This document shows, piece after piece, positions 1-8,794 of a stretch of DNA of 64,000 nucleotides. The notes beneath the pieces are model-generated. The model made no database searches and was not told where the DNA came from. It worked only from the letters and a program-made list of their open reading frames with translations. The DNA comes from Ruminococcoides intestinihominis (lineage in GTDB: Bacteria; Bacillota; Clostridia; Oscillospirales; Acutalibacteraceae): NCBI RefSeq assembly GCF_040096285.1, contig NZ_JBBMEY010000006.1, positions 13,573 through 77,572 on the forward strand, in the 5' to 3' direction. Made by a program: the position numbers and the translations under genes. Positions within the stretch are counted from its first letter, which is position 1, and each line of letters opens with the position of its first letter.

Positions 1-298
1 TGTTCTTAGCTTTGTAGAAAGTTAGCTTTTCTGCGATTTTCTTAATAAGTGCTGATGAAGAAACCATACCTATCTTTACTGCATCCGGATAAATGTCTGT
101 AAAGACTGCGTCAAGTTCTTTACCCAAAAATTCATCATCCACATCCATAATACCTGTTACGCCTAAAGTATTCTGTGCAGTTAAAGCAGTGATTGCACAA
201 GTGGCAAAAACTCCATTTGTAATCATTGTTTTAATATCTGCTTGGATACCGGCGCCTCCACCGGAGTCACTACCGGCGATTGTTAATGCTGTTCTCAT
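1..298 (-). CDS. thiD: ThiD, HMP/HMP-P kinase (N-terminal part, runs off window)
   Basis: Phosphorylates hydroxymethylpyrimidine and its monophosphate to supply the pyrimidine half of thiamin. Reading the minus strand from the ATG at 298 gives about 99 residues beginning MRTALTIAGSDSGGGAGIQA, the typical ThiD/ribokinase-fold N-terminus with the AGSDSGGGAGIQAD substrate and phosphate-binding motif, followed by a TALTAQNT stretch. The frame stays open to base 1, so the C-terminal two thirds lie outside. An AAAGGAG ribosome site precedes the ATG by about 6 bases. It is the last visible gene of the thiM-thiE-HAD-thiD operon, 27 bp after the HAD gene, and is presumably under the upstream TPP riboswitch. 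Confidence 0.93.
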   Translation of the reverse strand, partial: MRTALTIAGSDSGGGAGIQADIKTMITNGVFATCAITALTAQNTLGVTGIMDVDDEFLGKELDAVFTDIYPDAVKIGMVSSSALIKKIAEKLTFYKAKN

Positions 299-325
299 AA
301 TAATCTCCTTTTTCGCATTAATTAT

Positions 326-988
326 TTATAGTGACAGAAGGTGGTGCCCCCAATCTGCCACTTTACTAAAGTCTTGTATGTAATATTTTACAAGGCTTTG
401 TATACTATTTTTATTTTTCATTTCAGCAGGGTCATATACTCCTACTACTTTGAAGTTTGCTTTTTCTGCCGTTTTGATGGCAAATAATGCATCTTCAAAT
501 ACCAAAGTTTCTTCCGGTTTTGTACCTAAAATTTCTGCACATTTTAGATAAATATCAGGATAAGACTTACTCTTGCCTACTGTTTCACAAGTTAGAATAT
601 CTATGAAGAAATTACGAATCTTTAGCCTTTTAAAGGCTTTATCAATCTGGTTATAGTCGCTGGAAGTGGCAACAATCATTTTGATATTATTCTTTCTAAG
701 AAATTTAAGTAAATTAACTACTCCATTTTTAGTTTGTACTTCATGAAGATAAAAGTCATTTATTATAGAAAGCACACCTTCAATTATTTCTTCTACAGAA
801 TTATCAAGGTAGTAATTGTCTATCATATACTTTGCTCCCTCAGTTAAACTCATAGAGTAAAGTATCTTCCCTAAACCTTCCTTTGGAATCTTGTTCTTTT
901 TTCTAAGATAGATTGCACCTACATCATTCCATATACCCATAGAATTCAATATAGTGCCATCTACATCAAATATTGCTCCCTTAATCAT
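326..988 (-). CDS. HAD-superfamily hydrolase, beta-phosphoglucomutase-like subclass, in thiamin operon
   Basis: 220-residue cytosolic HAD phosphatase/phosphomutase. Motif I is FDVDGT near residue 8, motif II a serine in VATSSD (about 109), motif III a lysine around KSKSYPD (about 140), and motif IV FEDALFAI (about 165) carries the metal-binding acidic residue. A helical cap lies between motifs I and II. The gene overlaps the 3' end of thiE by 8 bp and is followed by thiD, so it belongs to the thiamin operon. Family and context suggest a phosphatase on a thiamin-pathway phosphate ester or a house-cleaning role. The substrate cannot be read from sequence. Confidence 0.85.
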   Translation of the reverse strand: MIKGAIFDVDGTILNSMGIWNDVGAIYLRKKNKIPKEGLGKILYSMSLTEGAKYMIDNYYLDNSVEEIIEGVLSIINDFYLHEVQTKNGVVNLLKFLRKNNIKMIVATSSDYNQIDKAFKRLKIRNFFIDILTCETVGKSKSYPDIYLKCAEILGTKPEETLVFEDALFAIKTAEKANFKVVGVYDPAEMKNKNSIQSLVKYYIQDFSKVADWGHHLLSL

Positions 989-1625
989 TGTTTACTGTTT
1001 TTAAAGTTTCTGCTTTTAATTCTTTTGTAGCATTTTCAATATCTTTTTGAGCGAAAATTGCACTGATAACTGCAATACCAACTATACCTCTACCGGCAAG
1101 TTCTTTTACATTATCGTGAGTAATACCACCAATTGCAATTACAGGAATTGAAACTGCTTTACAAATTCTTTCAAGTTCATCGTGAGAAACTTCTTCAGCG
1201 TCATCCTTTGAACCTGTTTTGAAAACTGCACCAACACCTAGGTAGTCAGCACCATGCTTTTCAGCAAGTAGTGCTTGTTCTACTGTTTGAGCTGATACAC
1301 CGATGATTTTGTCATCACCCAGAATTTCTCTTACATTCTGTGCTTCCATATCACTTTGACCAACATGGACACCATCAGCATTAATTTCCTTTGCAATTTC
1401 TACATTGTCATTAATCACAAATGGTACATTGTATTCCTTACAAAGTTTCTGAATTTCCTTTGCTTCTTCTAGGAAAGAACCTTCATCAAGTTTCTTTTCT
1501 CTTAGCTGAATAAATGTTGCTCCACCTTTAAGAGCCTTTTCTACTTGGCTATAAAGAGTTTCACCATTTAACCAATGTCTATCGGTTACTGCATATAGAA
1601 GTAAATCTTTCTTATCGCAATTCAT
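981..1625 (-). CDS. thiE: Thiamin-phosphate synthase
   Basis: Joins HMP-pyrophosphate and thiazole phosphate to give thiamin phosphate. The 214-residue length is normal for ThiE. Family motifs seen are YAVTDR at the N-terminus, GGATFIQLREK (about 35), FVINDNVEIA (about 70), DGVHVGQSD (about 85), IIGVSAQT, ADYLGVGAVF with GSK, and VIAIGGIT (about 165), the (beta/alpha)8 phosphate-binding loops. The start overlaps thiM by 14 bp and the end overlaps the HAD gene by 8 bp, indicating translational coupling. Confidence 0.95.
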   Translation of the reverse strand: MNCDKKDLLLYAVTDRHWLNGETLYSQVEKALKGGATFIQLREKKLDEGSFLEEAKEIQKLCKEYNVPFVINDNVEIAKEINADGVHVGQSDMEAQNVREILGDDKIIGVSAQTVEQALLAEKHGADYLGVGAVFKTGSKDDAEEVSHDELERICKAVSIPVIAIGGITHDNVKELAGRGIVGIAVISAIFAQKDIENATKELKAETLKTVNND

Positions 1626-2433
1626 ACTTTGCTCCCTTATTTAATGTTTCACCATCCATATTATAGATAGCATCAATAATTCTGTTACGGTATGTTGAGT
1701 TACCGTCACCCTCAACCATTCTTGTTTTTGCAATTTCACCTGCAAGACCCATTGTACAAACTGCTGATGCTACTGCTTCAAGTACATTGTCAGGATTAGC
1801 TACAATAAATGCAGTTGTCATACCTGAAAGCTGACAGCCTGTACCTGTGATTTTGCTCATATCAGCTTCACCGTTACGGATTACATAGCACTTTTCACCG
1901 TCACTTACAAGGTCAATAGCACCTGTAATTGCTACTACTGAGTTGATGCTCTTTGCAAAATTCTTTACAAACTTTACTGATGAATCAAGGTTATCTTCTG
2001 TAACAGTATCTGCCACATCAGCATCAACACCCTTAGTTGTGCCACTACCTAAGGCTAAAGTTTTGATTTCTGAAATGTTACCACGAACAACATCAAACTT
2101 AATTTCTTTCATTAGCTTAACTGCAGTATTTGTACGAAGTGCAGATGCACCGGCACCTACCGGATCAAGAAGAACCTTGTGGTTAAGTTCATTTGCCTTT
2201 TTACCGGCAATAAACATACCTTCAATTGAACGCTTATTAAGTGTGCCGATATTAATATTTAGACCACCACAGATTGATGTAATATCTGCTACATCATCAG
2301 GTTCATCAGACATAATAGGACTGCCACCACAAGCAAGAAGTACATTTGCAACATCATTTACTGTTACATAGTTAGTAATGTTGTGTACAAGTGGAACACT
2401 TTTTCTAACATTATCAAGGCAATTACCTAACAT
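1612..2433 (-). CDS. thiM: Hydroxyethylthiazole kinase
   Basis: Phosphorylates the thiazole alcohol, a salvage step. About 273 residues with PLVHNITNYVT near the N-terminus, GGSPIMSDEPDD, LLDPVGAGAS (about 120) and the C-terminal ITGTGCQLSG anion-hole motif with the catalytic cysteine. I place the start at the ATG at 2433 (MLGNCLDN) rather than the in-frame TTG 15 bp upstream, because the GGAGGT ribosome site lies across that TTG. First gene of the operon, directly after a TPP riboswitch. No thiC or thiazole-synthesis gene is visible here, so this part of the operon looks salvage-oriented. Confidence 0.95.
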   Translation of the reverse strand: MLGNCLDNVRKSVPLVHNITNYVTVNDVANVLLACGGSPIMSDEPDDVADITSICGGLNINIGTLNKRSIEGMFIAGKKANELNHKVLLDPVGAGASALRTNTAVKLMKEIKFDVVRGNISEIKTLALGSGTTKGVDADVADTVTEDNLDSSVKFVKNFAKSINSVVAITGAIDLVSDGEKCYVIRNGEADMSKITGTGCQLSGMTTAFIVANPDNVLEAVASAVCTMGLAGEIAKTRMVEGDGNSTYRNRIIDAIYNMDGETLNKGAKYELR

Positions 2434-2479
2434 AATTGTTACCTCCAAACATATAAATTAAAATATTTTACATACAAAA

Positions 2480-2504
2480 ACGGGCATACCAAAGGCATAC
2501 CCGT
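2480..2504 (-). terminator. Attenuator terminator of the TPP riboswitch
   Basis: Perfect 11-bp inverted repeat (ACGGGTATGCC / GGTATGCCCGT) with a 3-base loop, followed on the minus strand by TTTTTG. It lies between the riboswitch aptamer and thiM and is the natural expression platform: TPP binding would favour this hairpin and stop transcription. Confidence 0.85.
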
Positions 2505-2517
2505 CAAATAAGTCAAT

Positions 2518-2606
2518 TATTTCCCTACGCTGGCATTATCCAAATCAGGTACTAGGTCGAAGTTGTCAACTTCCTCTCAGATTGCTAATTTGCAAACTCC
2601 CTATCT
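2518..2606 (-). promoter_or_regulatory. TPP (THI-box) riboswitch
   Basis: Minus-strand sequence contains the invariant TPP aptamer segments in order: GGGAG at 2601-2597, CTGAGAGG, then GACC, ACCTGATTTGGATAATGCC and the closing GCGTAGGGAA. Located about 85 bp upstream of thiM and followed by an intrinsic terminator, so it most likely controls the whole thi operon by attenuation. Confidence 0.95.
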
Positions 2607-2650
2607 ATTAATATACTACTAAATGTAGAATTTTGTCAACTGTAAAATAA

Positions 2651-2686
2651 AGAAACATACCCTAATACTAATTAAGGTATGTTTCT
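2651..2686. terminator. Intrinsic terminator, possibly bidirectional
   Basis: Inverted repeat AGAAACATACC / GGTATGTTTCT with a 14-base loop. The minus strand continues TTTATTTT, so it can end sbcDC plus the pseudogene read-through. Confidence 0.7.
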
Positions 2687-2703
2687 ATAAATCACTTAAA
2701 ATT

Positions 2704-2997
2704 TTACTTTACTTTAACTTTTAGTCTTAGCACATTTACACCGTTAACTCTAATCTTTAGAGTAGTTGTGCCTTTCTTTAGTGCTTTAACCTTAATAGAA
2801 GTTGTGTTAGCCTTTGAAACAATCTTTGCAACCTTAGTGTTGTAATACTTATTGTTTATATTTGCAACTTTACCTGTTAATTATACTGTAGCAGTTTTGC
2901 CTTTCTTCAAGTTCAAAGTAGTTCTGCTTAGTTTAGGAGAAGTAGTAACTGTTACATAGCAATAAAGTTTCTTGCCATTTGTAAGTGTTGCAGTAAT
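2704..2997 (-). pseudogene. Decayed C-terminal tail of an Ig-like (Big_2-type) surface protein
   Basis: Immediately after the sbcC stop, and in the same frame, the minus strand reads ITATLTNGKKLYCYVTV and then about 80 further residues rich in Lys/Thr/Val (for example LKKGKTATV and ALKKGTTTLKIRV), ending in a natural TAA. An in-frame TAA occurs at codon 39 (2883-2881), where the pattern LKKGKTATV-stop-LTGKVANI implies a sense codon was lost. There is no start codon or signal peptide. The pattern matches the C-terminal Ig-like repeats of the large secreted proteins further along the window. This is a gene remnant fused downstream of sbcC by deletion. Confidence 0.75.
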
Positions 2998-5760
2998 TTA
3001 ACAAATAATTTCAATTTTACTACCTTTATTAGGGGTTTTGGTAACAACAATCTGTTTATCAATTCTATCCTTTAGTTCTGTTACATGGGAAATAATACCT
3101 ACAAGTCGGTTACTGCCGGAAAGTTTAATAAGTACATTCATCGCTTGTCTTAATGATTCATCATCAAGTGAACCAAAGCCTTCATCAACAAACATTGTAT
3201 CAATTTTAATACCACCGGCTGAGGACTGAATTTCATCAGAAAGACCCAAAGCTAATGAAAGTGCAGCCTTAAAGGACTCACCACCGGAAAGTGAACTAAT
3301 TGCTCTTTCACTGCCACAATGATGGTCATATACATTAAGGTCAAGTCCGAATTTAGTTCTGCCATCACTTGACTCTGTTTGGCGAACCAACTCATACTGA
3401 CCACTTGTCATTTCCATTAATCGTTTATTTGCTTTAGCAAGAATACGGTCAAAGTAATTTAACTGTACAAATGTTTCAAGCTCCATCTTGTTAACACCGA
3501 TACCACCATTGGCTGTACTTGCAAGTGGTGAAATCAGCTTAAATTCTTTTTCAGCCTTGATAAGATTTTCATTTTCTCTCTTTACATTAACCAAAACATT
3601 TGTGTTAGCAGAATATCTATAATTAATGGCTTTAGTTTCATTAGATAAATCACTGATAGCCTTTTCAGTTTCATCTCTCTTGATTTTAACCTTATCTATA
3701 TCCGGTACCTTATCTATCTTTTCAAGTTGACCTTTTAATGCTTTGATTGATGCATCGGTTGCTGAAATCAATTTTTCATACTGATTATATTTTTCTAATA
3801 CAGAATTATAATCAGCCTTTTCAGCATTTATAACTTCATTAATACTGTTAATCTTCTTAACTGCTTCACTTTCACTACCAAACTGTAATTCTTTCTTTAG
3901 AGAATTATACTGCTCTTCATAAGAAGTAATATCAGCTTCACAAGACGCTACTGCCATCTTTACTACGGTAATTCGCTTATTCAGTTCATTGATTTCATTA
4001 TTCTTTTCAGGAATAATTCTTTCAAGTTCCTGCTTTCTGTTACTCTTTATTTGTAATGCTTTTAAGGTTTTGTCTAGCTTAACATAATTATCTGCTAAAT
4101 CAGAAACCTCTTTCTTAATAATTTCAAGAGCATCAAGCAACTTGTAATCACCTAATATTTCTTGAACCTTTGTTTCAAGGGCATTTGCCTTTTCCTTTAA
4201 TTCACCATGTTTGCTAAAAACATTTTGTCTTTCAGTATCAACAACTTTTTGATACCTTTCGTAATTGTTCTTTGCTGACTCAACCATTTCTTTAGTTGGT
4301 GCATTAGGCAACTTAACTGCTTTATGAGGATGGACTGTTGAACCACATACAGGACAAGGCTTATTTTCTTCCAAACTATCAGCCAAAACACCGGCTTGGT
4401 CATTAAGATAGGCTATACTTAAATTGTCGTATTCATCCTTGTAACCATTGGCAACCTTCAACTTATTTTCAAAATCAGTTTTGACAGTAATGTATTTTTC
4501 TTGAAGTTTTTGTAGGTTTTTAATTTCCTCTTCTATACCTCTAAGTACATTACCTTTTTCCTCAATGCTTTCCTTTTGATTAGAAATTTTCTCTATCTCA
4601 ACTTGAACATTACCCATTGTTTCAAGTTCCTTAGAATTCTTTTCAACCTCTAGGGAAAGGCTTTCAGCTTTATCTGATAATTCTTTTACAGAATTTTCAT
4701 TCTTCTTTTTCTCAATGCTTTTATTCTGTAACTGACTGCTTAGAGAGTCAAGTCCCTTATACTTAGGCAAGGTATTTTGGATTTTGCCAATCTCTTGTCC
4801 AAGTTCAGTCCATCGCTTTTCTTTGTTCTTTTCTAGTAGTTCAGCCTTTGAACTTTTCAAACTAGTATTTAGATTAGCTAAGTTTTCGGAATTAGTTTTA
4901 ATCTTATGAGATAATTCTACATAAGAATTATAATTTTCAATACTTTTATCCAGAGAAGTCTTTTGGCTTTCTAATTTCTCTTTCTTTTCTTCTAATGCTT
5001 TTAATTCTTTTTCATCATTAGAAATGAGGTTAGTTAGAAAGTTCTCAATCTCTTCTATATTTGGAACTACACTTTTTGCCTTTTCAATTAAGGCAACATT
5101 ATCCTCTGTTTCTTCACAAATTGTACCGTCAATATACTGCTGTACACTTAACCTCTCTTGTTTCAATTTACTGTCAACAATACTCTTTTGGGCAGATAAG
5201 GCTCTTTGTAAGGTTTCATATTTTTCTGTTTTGAAAATATGTCTAAAAATCTTCTGCTTTTCAGTTGTACCGGAAGTAAGTAACTTTTTGAATTCACCTT
5301 GAGCCAACATAACAATCTGTGAAAACTGATTTTTATCTAAACCGATAATTTCTTTTATCTTGGTATCAACTGCATTTTTGGAAGAAACCACACTACCATC
5401 GGGATAAACAAGCTCAGCATTAGTAGGTTCTTTTACAAAGCCATCTCCCCTTTTCTTAGGACGCAAATACTCAGGGTTTCTCTTAATTTGATAAACCTTA
5501 CCACCATATTCAAATTTCAGTTGAACCTCTGTTTTAGTTTCAGGGTCGGCATACTTTGACCTTAGGGTTTTATTTTCACGACCATCTGTACTGGCATCTC
5601 CATAAAGGGCAAAATGAATAGCATCAAAGATTGTGGTTTTACCTGCACCTGTGTCACCTGTAATTAGGTAAAGTCCACTTTTGCCTAGGCTTTCCATATC
5701 AATAGTAACTGTATCTGCATAGGACTCAAAGGCTGATATTGTAATACTTAATGGTCGCAT
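2998..5760 (-). CDS. sbcC: SbcC, SMC-like ATPase of the SbcCD nuclease
   Basis: Large subunit of the SbcCD (Rad50-Mre11-type) complex that opens DNA hairpins and protein-blocked ends. About 920 residues: N-terminal Walker A GDTGAGKTTIFDAIHFAL (about 32), the long coiled coil (about 170-770) interrupted near residue 470 by the zinc-hook CPVCG, then the ABC signature LSGGESFKAALSLALGLSD and Walker B MFVDEGFGSLD near the C-terminus. I place the start at the ATG at 5760 (MRPLSIT): the upstream in-frame TTG at 5775 overlaps the GGGAGG ribosome site, and the ATG overlaps the sbcD stop codon as TAATG, a coupling arrangement. The stop is followed in frame by the Ig-like remnant. Confidence 0.95.
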   Translation of the reverse strand: MRPLSITISAFESYADTVTIDMESLGKSGLYLITGDTGAGKTTIFDAIHFALYGDASTDGRENKTLRSKYADPETKTEVQLKFEYGGKVYQIKRNPEYLRPKKRGDGFVKEPTNAELVYPDGSVVSSKNAVDTKIKEIIGLDKNQFSQIVMLAQGEFKKLLTSGTTEKQKIFRHIFKTEKYETLQRALSAQKSIVDSKLKQERLSVQQYIDGTICEETEDNVALIEKAKSVVPNIEEIENFLTNLISNDEKELKALEEKKEKLESQKTSLDKSIENYNSYVELSHKIKTNSENLANLNTSLKSSKAELLEKNKEKRWTELGQEIGKIQNTLPKYKGLDSLSSQLQNKSIEKKKNENSVKELSDKAESLSLEVEKNSKELETMGNVQVEIEKISNQKESIEEKGNVLRGIEEEIKNLQKLQEKYITVKTDFENKLKVANGYKDEYDNLSIAYLNDQAGVLADSLEENKPCPVCGSTVHPHKAVKLPNAPTKEMVESAKNNYERYQKVVDTERQNVFSKHGELKEKANALETKVQEILGDYKLLDALEIIKKEVSDLADNYVKLDKTLKALQIKSNRKQELERIIPEKNNEINELNKRITVVKMAVASCEADITSYEEQYNSLKKELQFGSESEAVKKINSINEVINAEKADYNSVLEKYNQYEKLISATDASIKALKGQLEKIDKVPDIDKVKIKRDETEKAISDLSNETKAINYRYSANTNVLVNVKRENENLIKAEKEFKLISPLASTANGGIGVNKMELETFVQLNYFDRILAKANKRLMEMTSGQYELVRQTESSDGRTKFGLDLNVYDHHCGSERAISSLSGGESFKAALSLALGLSDEIQSSAGGIKIDTMFVDEGFGSLDDESLRQAMNVLIKLSGSNRLVGIISHVTELKDRIDKQIVVTKTPNKGSKIEIIC

Positions 5761-6893
5761 TAGTTTTCCTCCCAAATCTTATCAATTAAGTTTCTCATAA
5801 TTTCTTCTTGTTCTTCACTCATATCTTGATTATTCTGTTGTTTAAAAAGATCGGCAAAAAGTTCAAAGGGACTTTTACTTTCAATATTTTCTATAGCATC
5901 AACAGTACCACTACCTCTTGTTCGTAGGTTATCATAATCAAGTTTCATAATATTGGGATAAATAGACCTTAGCTTACCGATTGCATCAGGAATATCCTCC
6001 TCATCAGTTAAAGTGATATGTAGGTAGTCCTCTGTGTTTGTACTTTCATAACTACTCTTTAGAGTTAGTTCATAATAAGTACCACGAATTTCTCTCATAT
6101 CTCTAAATGGTGTTAGTGGGATTTTGGAATACTCTATATTTCCCTTATCATTAAAATCCAGGATAGTAACTGACTTAATATTCTTAGCCTCTGAGAAAGA
6201 ATACTTTAGTGGTGTGCCACAATATCTAATGTTATCTTTACCTACAGTTTGTTCTCTGTGGATATGACCAAGTGCCACATAGTCAAAGCCATCAAATACT
6301 TCACCACTAACATTGTCAGTACCACCTACTATAATATCCTCAGACTCAGAAAGTTCAACACCTGTAACAAACTGATGGGTAACAAGAATATTTCTCTCAC
6401 TAAAATCTACATTCATATTGTCAATTGCAACTTTTACTGCATCGGTATAATTTTCAATATTTTCATCAGGGAAATATCTTCTAATATCAGCCGGTCTAAC
6501 AAATGGCAATAGATAAAAGTTAACTTCTCCATAATCATCATTTAATGTAATAGGCTTAACATTGCCATCATAAACAGGTGAAAGAAAAATTTTATTTTCC
6601 GTCATCATTCTGCCACCATATGATATGCGTTCAGGACTGTCGTGGTTGCCACTAATAACAAATACATTTACATTTCTGCTGGACAACTGATATAAAAATT
6701 CATCAAAAAGTTCTAATGCCTCATTAGGTGGTAGTGACCTATCATATACATCTCCTGCAATAATGACAGTTTCTACCTTTTCATCATCTATTATATGTAA
6801 AATTTCTTTTAGGATATATATTTGGTCTTGTAGCATTGAATATTCATTTACTTTCTTACCAATATGTAAGTCACTTAGGTGCATTATTTTCAT
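5760..6893 (-). CDS. sbcD: SbcD, Mre11-like nuclease subunit
   Basis: 377-residue metallophosphoesterase nuclease. Motifs in order: MHLSDLHIGK (about 4), IIAGDVYDRS (about 45), ISGNHDSPERISYGG (about 80), VTHQFV (about 170) and ALGHIHREQ (about 208), the di-metal ligands of Mre11/SbcD, then a C-terminal capping domain. AAGGAG precedes the ATG. It is coupled to sbcC by a 1-base overlap. Confidence 0.95.
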   Translation of the reverse strand: MKIMHLSDLHIGKKVNEYSMLQDQIYILKEILHIIDDEKVETVIIAGDVYDRSLPPNEALELFDEFLYQLSSRNVNVFVISGNHDSPERISYGGRMMTENKIFLSPVYDGNVKPITLNDDYGEVNFYLLPFVRPADIRRYFPDENIENYTDAVKVAIDNMNVDFSERNILVTHQFVTGVELSESEDIIVGGTDNVSGEVFDGFDYVALGHIHREQTVGKDNIRYCGTPLKYSFSEAKNIKSVTILDFNDKGNIEYSKIPLTPFRDMREIRGTYYELTLKSSYESTNTEDYLHITLTDEEDIPDAIGKLRSIYPNIMKLDYDNLRTRGSGTVDAIENIESKSPFELFADLFKQQNNQDMSEEQEEIMRNLIDKIWEEN

Positions 6894-6989
6894 AGAATTT
6901 CTCCTTAACTTGTTACTGTATTTTCATTATAGCATTGATAAAAGTAAAAATGTTGTGATTTGCAAGACTTTTTATAAATTATATTAAAA

Positions 6990-7208
6990 TTATTGATGTT
7001 CATACGGTATATTATCTCTGTATCTTATTTCTTTTAATGCTTTCATCATTTCTTTTTCATCTAGATTTTGATTAACTAAATCTAATATTTCATTTATTCT
7101 TTTTTCAGAAGATAACAAACCATCTGCTAGTTCATACATTAATTTTTCTGTATATCGTTCCATACAAACTATAATAACATGACAAAAATTTTTATCCGAA
7201 CCAACCAT
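6990..7208 (-). CDS. Small hypothetical protein
   Basis: 72-residue reading frame, charged and predicted helical, ending RDNIPYEHQ. The tail resembles the KDNVPYEQ end of the TPR protein at 19559-20611, which hints at a shared short C-terminal motif. The start is uncertain: the ribosome site before the first ATG is weak (AAGAGTG), and an internal ATG (MERYTEK, 7163) could serve. A leader motif also found at 20742 and 60421 lies about 50 bp upstream. No function can be assigned. Confidence 0.45.
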   Translation of the reverse strand: MVGSDKNFCHVIIVCMERYTEKLMYELADGLLSSEKRINEILDLVNQNLDEKEMMKALKEIRYRDNIPYEHQ

Positions 7209-7258
7209 AGCAATTCACTCTTTCTAATCTATATAAATATAATACCACATTCTCTGTA

Positions 7259-7278
7259 CCAAAAATGGGACTTATCTT
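7259..7278 (-). repeat. Dispersed leader motif, copy 1
   Basis: Minus strand reads AAGATAAGTCCCATTTTTGG upstream of the small gene at 6990-7208. Near-identical starts occur at 20742 (plus) and 60421 (plus), each followed by a partly palindromic GGGAC and an AT-rich stretch. Possibly a shared promoter or RNA leader. Confidence 0.4.
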
Positions 7279-7335
7279 CCATATTGATAATTTAAATAAG
7301 AATAAATAAAATTATATACTTTTTGCACAAAAATA

Positions 7336-7365
7336 TTGATTTTATATATTGTTTTATAGTATAAT
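7336..7365 (+). promoter_or_regulatory. Putative promoter of CLC gene
   Basis: TTGATT, 18 bp spacing, TATAAT, ending 30 bp before the CLC start. The -10 is consensus and the -35 partial. Confidence 0.45.
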
Positions 7366-7394
7366 AATTTTATAATTAGTTTGGAGGAGATGGA

Positions 7395-8642
7395 ATGAAA
7401 AAGCACACAATAGCTAATAATTTTCTGTACTACTTATTTTGTGGATTTAGTGGTGCAGTAGTTTCTCTTATAGTATGGTTATTTTTAAAGCTGATGAACT
7501 ACGGTATTCATTTACTGTGGAATGTTGTACCTCAAAATATTGACTTTAAGTTTTACACACTTATTGTTTGTACAGTAGGTGGTATAGTTCTTGGAATATG
7601 GCAAAAATACACTAACGCTATACCTGATGAACTTGATGAAGTTATGAAGAAAGTTAAGAAAGACAAATTCTATCCTTACAACAGAGTTCTTTTCCTATGT
7701 ATATCTGCTTTATTGCCTTTAGTCTTTGGTGGCAGTATCGGTCCTGAAGCCGGTCTTACCGGTGTTATTGTGGGTCTTTGTTACTGGGCAGGTAGTCATA
7801 TGAAAGATGCAAAAAGCAAAATTCCCGAACTTATGGAAGTTGGAATCAGTGCTACCCTTAGTGCAGTTTTTTATGCACCTTTATTTGGTCTTGCATCTGT
7901 CAGTGAAGAAAGACTTGACAGCAAAGACAAGCCTGACCTTGTACAGTCAACAAAAATCATTTCAAATATTGTTGCAGTACTTTTTGCCGGTGGTACTTTG
8001 CTAGTGCTAAACTCAATATTCGGTGGTGGTATGGGATTGCCTAAACTTGGTGGTGAAAGTATCTCTACTGCTGAATATTTACTTGCAATACCTCTCTCTA
8101 TTGTTGGGATAATTTGCGGCTTTATATTTGTAATGGCTGAAAAGTTCAGTGAAAAAATTTTCAAAGTAATTCAAGGTAAGTGTGGCATTATAGTCAGCAC
8201 AACTCTCGGTGGTATTATCCTAGGTGTTGTTGGTACATATTTTCCTTTGTCAATGTTTTCAGGTGAAGAAAGTATCAATGTACTTAAAGACGGCTATATA
8301 AAATTTGCACCTTGGGTACTTATTGGTAGTGGACTGTTAAAATTATTTTTAACTAACGTTTGCATAAAATCAGGTTGGAAAGGTGGTCACTTCTTCCCTG
8401 TAATTTTCTGTGGTGTTAGTATTGGCTTTGGTATCGGTATGCTAACAGGTCTTGATGTTGCATTTTGTTCAGCTGTTGTTACTGCCGGTTTACTGGGTGT
8501 AACAATGAAAAAGCCTTTGGCAGTTACAATGCTACTGTTACTTTGTTTTGATGTTAATGTCATCCCTTGGGTATTACTTTCTGCTTTTATCGGTAGTGTA
8601 GTTCCTACAAAAATTTTCAAACTAAATAAGACTGATAAATAA
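7395..8642 (+). CDS. CLC-family chloride channel/transporter
   Basis: 415-residue polytopic membrane protein with about ten hydrophobic segments. CLC hallmarks: GGSIGPEAGLTG (about 115), matching the GxxGPE-type anion-pore helix start, and GWKGGHFFP (about 333), matching the GxFxP motif. It could be a Cl-/H+ exchanger, a channel or a fluoride-type CLC; I cannot choose among them, though the absence of extra cytoplasmic CBS domains indicates the short prokaryotic form. GGAGGAG precedes the ATG. A monocistronic unit with its own promoter and terminator. Confidence 0.85.
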   Translation: MKKHTIANNFLYYLFCGFSGAVVSLIVWLFLKLMNYGIHLLWNVVPQNIDFKFYTLIVCTVGGIVLGIWQKYTNAIPDELDEVMKKVKKDKFYPYNRVLFLCISALLPLVFGGSIGPEAGLTGVIVGLCYWAGSHMKDAKSKIPELMEVGISATLSAVFYAPLFGLASVSEERLDSKDKPDLVQSTKIISNIVAVLFAGGTLLVLNSIFGGGMGLPKLGGESISTAEYLLAIPLSIVGIICGFIFVMAEKFSEKIFKVIQGKCGIIVSTTLGGIILGVVGTYFPLSMFSGEESINVLKDGYIKFAPWVLIGSGLLKLFLTNVCIKSGWKGGHFFPVIFCGVSIGFGIGMLTGLDVAFCSAVVTAGLLGVTMKKPLAVTMLLLLCFDVNVIPWVLLSAFIGSVVPTKIFKLNKTDK

Positions 8643-8647
8643 GCATA

Positions 8648-8680
8648 ATACCCTTATTACTTCTACCGTAATAAGGGTAT
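8648..8680 (+). terminator. Intrinsic terminator of CLC gene
   Basis: 13-bp perfect stem ATACCCTTATTAC / GTAATAAGGGTAT with a 7-base loop, then ATTTATTTT, directly after the CLC stop. Confidence 0.85.
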
Positions 8681-8724
8681 ATTTATTTTAAACTTTTATG
8701 ATACTATTTTTAAATTATATTTAA

Positions 8725-8753
8725 TTGAACGCAAAAATTTCATATGATAAAAT
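8725..8753 (+). promoter_or_regulatory. Putative promoter of dockerin protease gene
   Basis: TTGAAC, 17 bp, TAAAAT, ending 41 bp upstream of the ATG at 8795. Confidence 0.5.
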
Positions 8754-8794
8754 ATAATAAATAATAATATACATTATAGAAAAGGCGATTTAAA

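Noticed and set aside
1943..2371. Plus-strand frame opposite thiM
   Set aside because: Antisense to a well-supported gene with no ribosome site.
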